The position numbers were made by a program, and so were the translations under genes. DNA of 31,550 nucleotides from an uncultured Bacilli bacterium. GTDB taxonomy: Bacteria; Bacillota_I; Bacilli_A; RF39; UBA660. The notes beneath the pieces were generated by a model. That model made no database searches and had not been told where the DNA came from. It saw only the letters and a list, made by a program, of their open reading frames with translations. The number at the start of each line of letters is the position of its first letter. Position 1 is the stretch's first letter. The stretch lies in assembly GCA_934090595.1 (NCBI GenBank), contig CAKOJO010000008.1, forward strand, positions 1 to 31,550, read 5' to 3'. Below are positions 1-6,955 of the stretch, one piece after another.

Positions 1-16
1 TTGCCAACACAATAAA

Positions 17-54
17 AAAAGTTAAAAATATTTCATAATGATATTTTTAACTTT
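17..54 (-). terminator. Rho-independent terminator of the CFI-box gene
   Basis: A perfect 14-bp inverted repeat (18-31 with 41-54, 9-nt loop) is flanked by an A-run at 14-20. On the minus strand that run is the T-tract after the hairpin. It lies just beyond the stop codon of the minus-strand gene ending at 91. Confidence 0.8.
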
Positions 55-90
55 ATCTTAAGTTAATAGCATTGCCTGTTTGGTTTCTTT

Positions 91-627
91 TTAGTATTGT
101 AGATTTAGTTTTTTAGTTTTGTGTTGTGTTGTAGTCTTAGTGCATTCATATTTTACGTTGTATTTTTCTTTTAGTAATTCAGTCATATCTTTATATATTT
201 CTATAGCATCATCATATTGTTCATTTTTTATAGCATTAATAGCAGGATATATTCTTAGATATAACATACTTCTTGCAATAACTTCTTTTTGTTCATCTTG
301 ATATAGGTTTTTACATATTTGTGGTCCGATTACGTCGTATTCTTCAAGTAATGGTGTACAGTTTTCATCGTTTTTCATTATGTTGTCTCTGAAAGATCTT
401 AGTGTTTCTAAGACATAGCAGTTATCTGGTTCATTTAGTATTTCGCACATAGCGGTAGTTAAATAACAAGTAGTACCAGAGCTTTCATTTTTCTTTTCAA
501 AATGGTTATTACAACTTCTTTCTTCTGGGTTTACATATATTCCTTTTTTAGTACATCTAAAACCTCTCCATGAAGAGTCTTTCATATTTAGCCATATACA
601 GTCAGAACATTGCCATGGGTATCCCAT
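91..627 (-). CDS. CFI-box-CTERM domain protein with Cys-rich N-terminus
   Basis: A 178-aa protein of unknown function. The N-terminus (about residues 3-42) carries four spaced cysteines (CSDC, RC, SC) that look like a small zinc-binding module. The middle (about 55-115) has the CYLTTAMCEILNEPDNC and ETLRSFRDNIM motifs of the CFI-box family, seen as a C-terminal module in many Bacillota proteins. The rest is helical and charged. I start at 627 because an AGGAG-type ribosome binding site lies just upstream on the minus strand; an in-frame ATG at 654 has no such site. It is transcribed away from the next gene and ends at its own strong terminator. The family assignment is from remembered motifs; no activity is known. 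Confidence 0.7.
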   Translation of the reverse strand: MGYPWQCSDCIWLNMKDSSWRGFRCTKKGIYVNPEERSCNNHFEKKNESSGTTCYLTTAMCEILNEPDNCYVLETLRSFRDNIMKNDENCTPLLEEYDVIGPQICKNLYQDEQKEVIARSMLYLRIYPAINAIKNEQYDDAIEIYKDMTELLKEKYNVKYECTKTTTQHKTKKLNLQY

Positions 628-704
628 TTTATCACTCCTTTTTTTCGTTTTCATATTGTAACATATTTTTGTATTTTTTGCAATATAATTAGTAGGTGAT
701 TATA

Positions 705-1184
705 GTGAAAGATTGTAGATATGTAGATGATGATTTTATTATTAAGTATGAAGTTGTTGATGGTGAAATCTTTGTTTATTATAAAGATGGAAGGGTTGAT
801 AATTTTTTATATGATGTTACGTTAGAAAGAAAGATTATTACAAAAATGAAGAAGCAATTAAAGGAAAATGTTATGTTTAAGAAGATGAGAAAGAGGGACC
901 GATATGTTTCATTGATTAGTTTTTATGTACTTGTTTTGGTTTCTTTTATGGAGTGTTCTTCTTTTATTAATGATGCTAATTTGGAGAGTGGTTTTTGGTT
1001 TTTTAGTGTGTGTGGAATTACTTTTTATGATTTGTATTATTTTATGAAGAATGATGTTTTATTAAGTGAGATTATTAAGGATGAGTATTTTTTGAATAAT
1101 ATAGATGGTGTAGTAGAGTTTGATGTTAATTTGCTTGATGATTATAGTTTGGATGATTTGAAGTGTTTGAAGAAGGAAAAATAG
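705..1184 (+). CDS. Small two-helix membrane protein, paralogue of the next gene
   Basis: A 159-aa protein that I do not recognise. It has a hydrophilic N-terminal part with a short beta-like stretch (DGEIFVYYKDGRVD), two hydrophobic helices at about residues 70-90 and 97-115, and an acidic tail. The tail ends with DEYFLNNIDGVVEFDVNLLD followed by a Leu/Lys helix. The following gene has the same layout and similar tail motifs (DEFYINNIG, IYIDINDIDKM), so the two are probably diverged tandem duplicates. The GTG start at 705 follows an AGGTGAT ribosome binding site; the in-frame GTG at 696 lies inside that site. The coding strand is very T- and G-rich like the chromosomal background. Confidence 0.65.
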   Translation: MKDCRYVDDDFIIKYEVVDGEIFVYYKDGRVDNFLYDVTLERKIITKMKKQLKENVMFKKMRKRDRYVSLISFYVLVLVSFMECSSFINDANLESGFWFFSVCGITFYDLYYFMKNDVLLSEIIKDEYFLNNIDGVVEFDVNLLDDYSLDDLKCLKKEK

Positions 1185-1239
1185 TTTTAATGCTTGTATG
1201 ATTTTTATTTGGGGTATATAATGTAGTTGAGGGGATAGT

Positions 1240-1845
1240 ATGATTGATTGTAGTGATAGTAAAGATGAAAACAATAAGAGTTTTGTAGAGTTCTATGAGA
1301 GAGAAAATGGTAAGATAAGATTTTATACTCCGGATGGTGAATATTTGCTTGATGATACTCTTGATAATTTGGTTAAAATTAGAAATGTTATGAATGGACA
1401 AGCATGTGTTAATGCTAGTTTTGCTAAAAAACGAGTTGGTGAGTTTCTTTTAGGTACTTTTTTACTTCTTTATTTTTCATATGCATTTCATTCTTCTTTA
1501 GAGGTATTTAGTGATAATACTTTATTTAATATGATATTTTTTGGTCTTTGTGTTAGTGCTCTTGCTACTGATGTGTACTGTTTTGTGTCTAGAGGTAGAA
1601 TGAGTAGAGAATGTTTAAAGGATGAGTTTTATATTAATAATATTGGTTACATTAATAAGCATATTAATGATGAAAGTGTTGGTGAATTATTTAAGGGACT
1701 TGATTCTTTTAGTGATGAGACTGGTAAAATATATATTGATATTAATGATATTGATAAAATGAAGCTTTATGATTTGGTTAAACTTAGAATGGTAATTGAA
1801 CAAGATGTAGAAGATAGAAAAGATGATTATACTAAGAAGAGGTGA
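1240..1845 (+). CDS. Small two-helix membrane protein, paralogue of the previous gene
   Basis: A 201-aa protein of unknown function. The N-terminal 60 residues are hydrophilic (EFYERENGKIRFYTPDGEYL resembles the upstream paralogue's N-terminal part). Two hydrophobic helices follow at about 67-85 and 94-114, then an acidic cytoplasmic-type tail with DEFYINNIGYINKHIN and IYIDINDIDKMKLYDLVKL. The ATG follows a GAGGGGATAG ribosome binding site. The gap to the upstream gene is 55 bp with no clear terminator. The next gene starts 8 bp downstream of the stop, so the two small membrane proteins and the nitroreductase are probably co-transcribed. Confidence 0.65.
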   Translation: MIDCSDSKDENNKSFVEFYERENGKIRFYTPDGEYLLDDTLDNLVKIRNVMNGQACVNASFAKKRVGEFLLGTFLLLYFSYAFHSSLEVFSDNTLFNMIFFGLCVSALATDVYCFVSRGRMSRECLKDEFYINNIGYINKHINDESVGELFKGLDSFSDETGKIYIDINDIDKMKLYDLVKLRMVIEQDVEDRKDDYTKKR

Positions 1846-1853
1846 TTATAGTA

Positions 1854-2363
1854 ATGAATTTTGATTTAGTAGTTAGTTCTAGAAGAAGTATTAGAAAATT
1901 TACTGATGATGTTGTTAGTGATTCTGATATTTTAAAAATAATTGAATGTGGTATAAAGGCTCCTTCTGCTAAAAATAGGCAACCATGGAGAGTTAAAGTT
2001 GTTTCTTTAAGCGATAAAGATATGGTTGCAAGTTTTTTAGAGAGTAAAAAAAGTGATGATGATATTAGTGTTTTAAATACGGCTAATGTTATTAGAGAAG
2101 CTAATAAACTTATTTTGGTGTTTGCAACTTCTTGTGATAAGAATGATATTTTATCGATTGGTGCTTTTATAGAGAATATGTGTTTAAAAGCTACTGAAAT
2201 GGGACTTGGTAGTTTATGGATTGCGAATACTGATAAAATTAATGATGAAATTAATGATTATTTTGGAATAGATATGGATATGGTTTCTTGTGTTGCAATT
2301 GGATATAAGAATCAAGATGTTCATGCTAGACCTAGAATGAGTATAGATGAGATTGTTTTATAG
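1854..2363 (+). CDS. Nitroreductase family protein (FMN-dependent oxidoreductase)
   Basis: A 169-aa compact nitroreductase-fold protein. Family hallmarks are visible: SSRRSIRKFTDD near the N-terminus (phosphate/FMN contact), ECGIKAPSAKNRQPWRVKVV (the APSAxNxQPW motif), GAFIENMCLKATEMGLGSLWI (helix that packs on the flavin) and VAIGYKN near the C-terminus. These enzymes use NAD(P)H and FMN to reduce varied electron acceptors; the substrate here cannot be told from sequence. The ATG at 1854 lies 8 bp after the upstream stop and is preceded by GAGGTGAT. The size is at the short end of the family, and the C-terminal extension of larger members is missing. Confidence 0.88.
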   Translation: MNFDLVVSSRRSIRKFTDDVVSDSDILKIIECGIKAPSAKNRQPWRVKVVSLSDKDMVASFLESKKSDDDISVLNTANVIREANKLILVFATSCDKNDILSIGAFIENMCLKATEMGLGSLWIANTDKINDEINDYFGIDMDMVSCVAIGYKNQDVHARPRMSIDEIVL

Positions 2364-2389
2364 CCTTTGTGCTATTTTTTTTATTTTTT
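2364..2389 (+). terminator. Weak terminator after the nitroreductase gene
   Basis: A short hairpin, ATAGC with GCTAT and a 6-nt loop, straddles the stop codon and is followed by a broken T-tract. The stem is only 5 bp, so the call is modest. Confidence 0.45.
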
Positions 2390-2397
2390 CATATAAT
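2390..2397 (+). promoter_or_regulatory. CATATAAT promoter element (sigma-E-like or sigma-A -10)
   Basis: CATATAAT follows a T-tract and lies 23 bp before the start of the LysM gene. There is no TTGACA-like box 17 bp upstream. The same element at about the same distance precedes spoIVFA and spoIIIAH, and a close variant precedes the GerM-like gene. The sequence resembles the CATACAnT -10 box of mother-cell sigma-E, which is why a sporulation promoter is suspected. Confidence 0.45.
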
Positions 2398-2412
2398 TTA
2401 TTGGTGATTTTT

Positions 2413-3597
2413 ATGAATTATAAAGTGGCTATTAATCCTGTTGGTGGAGGTAGTGATACTGGTCTTAAGAGTGGTAATGTTCTTGAGAAGAATGTTTCTT
2501 TACTTGTTTCTAATTATATAAAAAATAGACTTGATGAACTTGGAATAGAAAATGTTATTACTAGGACTACTGATAATAATATTAGTTTGGATGAGAGAAT
2601 TGATTTTATAGATAGTAGTTTTGGCTTTGGTGATGATGTTATTGTTATTACGAATGGGTTGTCTGATTCTTCTGTTTCTGGGGTTGAGATTATTTATGCT
2701 CTTAGGGATAGTAGTAGTTTTGCTAAGACTTTGGCAGGGCAGTTTGAAAATAGTGATATTGATGTTAATAAGTATTATCAACTTAGAATGGAAGAGGATA
2801 CTGCGCTTGATAGTGATTATATAATTAGAAATACTGATGATAGTGAGAGTGTAATTATTAATTATGCTAGTGTTAATAATAGTGATGATTTGAATAAGTT
2901 TGTTAATAATTATGAGGATTATGGTGAGGCTGTTGTAAGAGCTATTGCTATTTATACTAAGAATGATTATGTTCCTACTTCGAAGGGGGATTATTATACT
3001 GTTAAGAAGGGGGACAGTTTATATAGTATTGCTAGGCTTTATGATGTTTCAGTTGAGGATTTAAAAACTGCGAATAAACTTACTAGTAATGTGCTTGCAA
3101 TTGGGCAGGTTCTTAGAATTCCTGATATTGTAGAGAAAAGTGATACTAGTGTTTATTATGTTAAGAAGGGTGATACTTTGTATGGTATTGCAAAGAGTTA
3201 TGGTGTTAGTGTAGATGATATTAAGAGGTTGAATGATCTTGGTAGTAATAGTTTATCGATAGGACAAGAGCTTTTGATACCTGGACTTTCTAGTGAGAAT
3301 ACTGCAAGTGTTAAGGTTTATACTGTTGTTAAGGGGGATAGTTTGTATAAGATTGCTAATTTATATGGTATTAGTGTAGATGAGTTAAAGACTGCGAATA
3401 AGCTTACTAGTAGTGTGCTTTCTATAGGACAGCAGCTTGTTATTCCTGATAGTGCGAATACGAAGACTTATGTTGTTAAAAGAGGTGATACTTTGTATGG
3501 TATTGCTAGGGATAATAATACTACGGTTGATAGAATAAAGAGTCTTAATGGACTTTCTGGTAATACACTTTCAGTTGGGCAGGTGCTTAAGTTATGA
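2413..3597 (+). CDS. LysM protein with degenerate N-acetylmuramoyl-L-alanine amidase domain
   Basis: A 394-aa protein. Residues 1-190 resemble the Amidase_3 fold (VAINPVGGG, LEKNVSL, GVEIIYAL), but the zinc and catalytic residues seem lost. The usual DPGHGG is NPVGGG (residues 8-13), the second zinc histidine of the S-x-H motif is replaced in ITNGLSDSS (near 79-87), and the C-terminal catalytic Glu region reads VIINYASVNN. Four LysM repeats follow at about 194-238, 247-291, 302-346 and 352-394, each with a KGDS/T-L-Y-x-IA core. It is therefore likely a peptidoglycan or spore-cortex binding protein, not an enzyme. I start at 2413 (GGTGAT site). An in-frame ATG at 2347 would add a signal-peptide-like hydrophobic stretch but overlaps the upstream gene and runs through the hairpin; it remains possible because the chosen start lacks a signal. 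Confidence 0.82.
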   Translation: MNYKVAINPVGGGSDTGLKSGNVLEKNVSLLVSNYIKNRLDELGIENVITRTTDNNISLDERIDFIDSSFGFGDDVIVITNGLSDSSVSGVEIIYALRDSSSFAKTLAGQFENSDIDVNKYYQLRMEEDTALDSDYIIRNTDDSESVIINYASVNNSDDLNKFVNNYEDYGEAVVRAIAIYTKNDYVPTSKGDYYTVKKGDSLYSIARLYDVSVEDLKTANKLTSNVLAIGQVLRIPDIVEKSDTSVYYVKKGDTLYGIAKSYGVSVDDIKRLNDLGSNSLSIGQELLIPGLSSENTASVKVYTVVKGDSLYKIANLYGISVDELKTANKLTSSVLSIGQQLVIPDSANTKTYVVKRGDTLYGIARDNNTTVDRIKSLNGLSGNTLSVGQVLKL

Positions 3598-3619
3598 AAA
3601 CTACTTTGTTGTAGTTTTT
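3597..3619 (+). terminator. Terminator after the LysM gene
   Basis: AAAACTAC (3597-3604) pairs with GTAGTTTT (3611-3618) around a 6-nt loop, and the T-run is part of the 3' arm. It begins at the stop codon. Confidence 0.75.
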
Positions 3620-3634
3620 CTTATATTTGTAATG

Positions 3635-3643
3635 TGCTATAAT
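3635..3643 (+). promoter_or_regulatory. Extended -10 promoter of the hemolysin III-family gene
   Basis: TGCTATAAT is a consensus extended -10 element 33 bp upstream of the start codon. No good -35 box is visible. Confidence 0.5.
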
Positions 3644-3675
3644 TAATATTATATTTATTTAAGAGGTGTAATCGT

Positions 3676-4332
3676 ATGTCAAAGGTTAAAGATATTAAAA
3701 TACCTAGTTATTCACTTAGTGAAGAGCTTATTAATTCTATAACTCATGGTGTTTTTTGTTTAATTAGTATATGGGGACTTGTTATGCTTATTATAAAGGC
3801 TAGTTCTTTAAGTGCTATTTATGTTGTTAGTGTTACATTGTATGGTGCATCGCTTGTTATGCTATATGGAATGTCATGTATATATCATGCACTTTCTTCG
3901 AAGTTGATGGGAAAACGTGTTTTTAGAGTGCTTGATCATTGCAATGTTTTTTTACTTGTTTTTGGCACAATTATACCTGTTGCTTTACTGGGTATTGGTG
4001 GTAAAGAGGGATGGATATGCTTTGGAATAGTTAGTTTTGTTATTGTTCTTGGGATTGTTTCTTCGTCGATTGCTATTGATAGAGTACAGGTATTGGAGGT
4101 TGTTCTTCATCTAATAAATGGATGGAGCGTACTTATTTATTCTAAGTTTCTTATAGAAAATATGACTTATGCAGGTTTTTGGTTGATTGTTTTAGGTGGT
4201 GTTTTTTATACAGTTGGTGCGATTATTTATGGAATTGGTTCAAAAAAGAAGTATATGCATAGTGTGTTTCATGTGTTTTGTGGAGTAGGGAGTTTGTTTC
4301 ATTATTTGGCAATATATTTGTATTTGTTGTGA
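3676..4332 (+). CDS. Hemolysin III family (PAQR-type) membrane protein
   Basis: A 218-aa integral membrane protein with seven predicted hydrophobic segments. The conserved family positions are present: EELINSITHG before TM1, SCIYHAL after TM2, VFRVLDHCN before TM3, and HSVFHVFCGVGSLFHYLAIYLYL at the C-terminus. In the PAQR/HlyIII superfamily the histidines (in YH, DH and H-x3-H) bind a metal and the fold is that of a membrane hydrolase such as a ceramidase-like enzyme. Despite the name, most bacterial members are not proven toxins. It starts at an ATG after AAGAGGTGTAAT and is a single-gene unit between two terminators. Confidence 0.88.
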   Translation: MSKVKDIKIPSYSLSEELINSITHGVFCLISIWGLVMLIIKASSLSAIYVVSVTLYGASLVMLYGMSCIYHALSSKLMGKRVFRVLDHCNVFLLVFGTIIPVALLGIGGKEGWICFGIVSFVIVLGIVSSSIAIDRVQVLEVVLHLINGWSVLIYSKFLIENMTYAGFWLIVLGGVFYTVGAIIYGIGSKKKYMHSVFHVFCGVGSLFHYLAIYLYLL

Positions 4333-4336
4333 TTTT

Positions 4337-4356
4337 GGAGTTTGTGCTCTTTTTTG
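4337..4356 (+). terminator. Weak terminator after the hemolysin III-family gene
   Basis: GGAG (4337-4340) can pair with CTCT (4347-4350) across a 6-nt loop, followed by a T-run to 4355. Only 4 bp including one G-T pair, but it is in the right place. Confidence 0.4.
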
Positions 4357-4516
4357 TTTTGTTTTTTGATTATTTATGTTATTATAAATGCAAGGAGAAA
4401 TGTTATCAGTAGTGTAGTGTGAATGATATAAATAATGAGCTATTAAAAAGATAACTGTAGATGGAAAAAACATAAATAATAAATAAAATATAAAAGAAGG
4501 AAGTTGATGATAAAAT

Positions 4517-5392
4517 ATGAATAATAAACTTAATAATATGTTAGAAGAATTTTTTAAAAATAATAATGTTGATAATATTGATGATGCGAATAAAAAAATG
4601 CAAGAATTTATAAAAATGTATAATAATGGTGAGATAAAATATGAGAATACACCACTTGATGATGCTTATGAATTATTAGAAAAAGCACAAAATGCGAAAA
4701 GTAAAAGTGAAGCAGTAAAATTAGCTAAAAAAGCATATGAAAAATCATCAGAGTGTTTTGATGCTATTTTATTTCAGTGTGATTTAGAAGAAAATGGAAT
4801 AAAGAGGATGAAACTTTTAGATAAGGGTCTGAAATTTGAAAAAAATAGATTAATGAAAGAAAAATATTTTGATAAAGAAAATATTGGACATTTTTATGGA
4901 ATATTTGAAACAAGACCATATATTAGAGGATTAGTTGATAAAGCAAGTTATTTATTAGAAGAAGGAAAATTACGTCAAGCGGGTAATATATGTAAAGAGA
5001 TTTTAAGGCTAAATCAAAATGATAATATGGGTTCTAGATATTTATTGATGGCAATATATGCTACATTAGAAGAAGAAAAGGAAATGTTAAATTTATATAA
5101 AAAATATCCGGAAGAGAATTTAGAAATGTTATTTCCTTTGTTTGCTATATATTATAAAAGTGGTAATGATAAGAAGGCTTTAGAGTATTTAAAGAAAGTT
5201 GATAAGTGTAATTCAAATTTTGTTAAGTATTTTAATGGTACAATAAAGAAAAGTGAAAAAGAAATTCCTGGATATTATAGTAGAGGTGATGCTTCTGAGA
5301 TTTTTATGTATCTTAGTTGCTATGATTATTTACTTATTACAATGCCAAGGCTTTATGAATATGTTATAGAAAATTTGATGAAAAGTAAGTAA
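4517..5392 (+). CDS. TPR / ST7-like repeat protein
   Basis: A 291-aa soluble, helix-rich protein. Residues about 45-80 (AYELLEKAQNAKSKSEAVKLAKKAYEKS) and 135-175 look like tetratricopeptide helices. The segment with HFYGIFETRPYIRGLVDKAS and EILRLNQNDNMGSRYLLM matches the conserved core of ST7-family proteins, where a W/F-G-x-x-ETRPY-x-R stretch is followed by LRLNPNDNxGxRYLL. The role is unknown, probably protein binding. The ATG follows AGAAGGAAGTTGATG. Its coding strand is much richer in A (AAA, GAA codons) than the T/G-rich genes before it. That resembles the defence island downstream and may mean it belongs to the same acquired segment. Confidence 0.7.
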   Translation: MNNKLNNMLEEFFKNNNVDNIDDANKKMQEFIKMYNNGEIKYENTPLDDAYELLEKAQNAKSKSEAVKLAKKAYEKSSECFDAILFQCDLEENGIKRMKLLDKGLKFEKNRLMKEKYFDKENIGHFYGIFETRPYIRGLVDKASYLLEEGKLRQAGNICKEILRLNQNDNMGSRYLLMAIYATLEEEKEMLNLYKKYPEENLEMLFPLFAIYYKSGNDKKALEYLKKVDKCNSNFVKYFNGTIKKSEKEIPGYYSRGDASEIFMYLSCYDYLLITMPRLYEYVIENLMKSK

Positions 5393-5482
5393 GAGTGTTG
5401 GTTTTTAATCATGTAAATGTCAATGGCGCGAAAGGTAAGAATGTAGGCAAAGTGTAATAGTGTCTTGTATGCCCTAAAATAT

Positions 5483-5517
5483 AAGAATTTTGGCTTAATG
5501 TTGAAATTCTTTTTTTT
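5483..5517 (+). terminator. Terminator upstream of the defence island
   Basis: AAGAATTT (5483-5490) pairs with AAATTCTT (5504-5511) across a 13-nt loop and is followed by a T-run to 5517. It lies about 90 bp after the TPR gene. Confidence 0.7.
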
Positions 5518-5695
5518 GAATTAATAATTTAAAATGGTATGTATTATATTGATAAATTTTTTCCTTTTGTTCTATGAACTTTTAGCTTTTATATGTGCAA
5601 GGATAATAAATACGATTACAATAAGTCAGTAAATAACAATCTTAATTTGCTTTATAGATTTATTGTAATTTATGTTAAATTTTTATTTAAAAATA

Positions 5696-5724
5696 TTAAA
5701 AATTTTTAAATTTAATGATATAAT
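5696..5724 (+). promoter_or_regulatory. Promoter of the ABC-3C operon
   Basis: TATAAT at 5719-5724, with TTAAAA at 5696-5701 as a weak -35 box and a 17-bp spacer. It lies 30 bp upstream of the first island gene. Confidence 0.5.
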
Positions 5725-5753
5725 ATAACATGTAGAAAGTGGTGGTGATATGT

Positions 5754-6695
5754 ATGAATAATTTAGTGTATACTCAAATGTTTGAAAATAAGATATATAC
5801 ATGTACTGGGTATGATTTTCAGAATTTATTTTTTGAAATAATGAAAAGTACATTTCACGACAAATTTATTATGCCAAAGCCACAGGGACGATATGGTGAT
5901 AGAAAAAACGATGGTTATATTCCGGAAAAAGGTGAGTATTTTGCAGTCTATGGGCCAGACACTTATGACTTAAATATAAATTATATAATTCAAAAAATTG
6001 AGACAGACTTGACTGGATTGATTAATAATATACAGAAAGGTTTTTGGAAAGAGAAATTAAAAAAATTTATTTTTGTTATAAATACTAGACATAATAAAAT
6101 ATTTCCAGTTGAAATTGTCCAAAAAGTGGAAGAATTACAGAAAAAATATTCTATTGATATCTCTTTGTGGGGAATATATGAACTTCAAATGCTGTTTGAC
6201 AATTTATCTATCGAAAAAAAACAACGAATTCTGCAATGTTACATAAAATTAGAGGATATTACACTAAATATTTTAGTACTTAATAAAATAATTGACAAAA
6301 TAAGTAATTCAAATTATTTAAAATCTAAAATAGATGGTTTCATGGAATTTGAAACCAAAATAGAATTTAACAGAATAAGTAAAGATAGAGCAGCCGATTT
6401 ATTAAGCGCATCATTCAGTATAAATAATTTGGATGAAGCATTAAACGATTTAGATAACACAGGATTAATACAGGAGCAACTATCAAGTTTATTAAAAAAA
6501 ATATATATTGATGCAAAAGAAAAATTAGAAAATCAAGATCAGATTTTTGATTATATAATTAACAAATTAATGGAGACAAGCTCCCAAGAATTAAAAAACG
6601 TTAATTTAAAAATTGTTAGAGAAACAGTAATGATAATAGTGTCAAAGTATTTTGAAAATTGTACAATTTTTGAAAAAAACGGGGTGAAAGAATGA
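5754..6695 (+). CDS. ABC-3C system protein with restriction-endonuclease-like N-terminus
   Basis: A 313-aa protein. The N-terminal part (about 15-75) reads GYDFQNLFFEIMKSTF, then PQGRYGDRKNDGYIPEKGEYFAVYGP. This is the layout of an Mrr/PD-(D/E)XK-like fold: an E- or Q-bearing helix, GD-x-x-NDG with the acidic residue, then a beta strand. The usual lysine of the last motif is not obvious (VYGP), so activity is uncertain. Residues 100-160 complete an alpha/beta domain; about 195-313 form a helical region like the C-terminal domain of ABC-three-component proteins. It overlaps the next gene by 4 bp (ATGA) and heads a three-gene operon, the order known for ABC-3C conflict systems. I prefer the ATG at 5754 because the in-frame GTGs at 5739-5745 form the ribosome binding site. 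The A-rich codon use differs from the chromosome around it. Confidence 0.72.
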   Translation: MNNLVYTQMFENKIYTCTGYDFQNLFFEIMKSTFHDKFIMPKPQGRYGDRKNDGYIPEKGEYFAVYGPDTYDLNINYIIQKIETDLTGLINNIQKGFWKEKLKKFIFVINTRHNKIFPVEIVQKVEELQKKYSIDISLWGIYELQMLFDNLSIEKKQRILQCYIKLEDITLNILVLNKIIDKISNSNYLKSKIDGFMEFETKIEFNRISKDRAADLLSASFSINNLDEALNDLDNTGLIQEQLSSLLKKIYIDAKEKLENQDQIFDYIINKLMETSSQELKNVNLKIVRETVMIIVSKYFENCTIFEKNGVKE

Positions 6696-6955
6696 GATAT
6701 TTGATTGCACCAACTAAAAATGTGGCATTAGCTCAATCTATAATTGGTATTTCGGCATTAATATACAATATTGTTAAAGAAGGATGCTATTTTGTAGATG
6801 AAACATTTGAAATAATAAAAAAAGATTATTATAATAATAAACTATTAAATTACGATGTTGATTTTAATCAATTTATTTTGGGAATTTGTTTTTTATACTC
6901 GATAAAAAAAATTAATATAAAAGAAAATGGGGTGATATATTGTGAAACTGATTAA
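6692..6955 (+). CDS. ABC-3C system small middle component (MC6-like)
   Basis: An 87-aa helical protein sandwiched between the nuclease-like protein and the ATPase, overlapping both (4 bp upstream, 14 bp downstream). This small middle component is the defining third part of ABC-three-component systems. The pattern MRYLIAPTKNVALAQSIIGISALIYNIV followed by a helix and LGICFLYSIKKI matches my memory of middle component 6, a winged-helix-like small protein thought to link effector and ATPase. The ATG at 6692 follows GGGGTG. The assignment rests more on size, position and operon structure than on motifs. Confidence 0.65.
   Translation: MRYLIAPTKNVALAQSIIGISALIYNIVKEGCYFVDETFEIIKKDYYNNKLLNYDVDFNQFILGICFLYSIKKINIKENGVIYCETD

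Larger units (their letters stand above)
5396..5738. other. Gene-poor 340-bp stretch before the defence island
   Basis: No convincing gene. The first ~60 bp contain a locally GC-richer patch (around 5424-5450) that may be a remnant of a lost gene. A terminator lies at 5483-5517 and a promoter at 5696-5724. The remainder is AT-rich with nothing I can interpret. Confidence 0.5.

Noticed and set aside
5396..5482. Possible recombinase or gene remnant in the GC-richer patch
   Set aside because: Only a handful of suggestive codons; too short and frame-broken to support a call.
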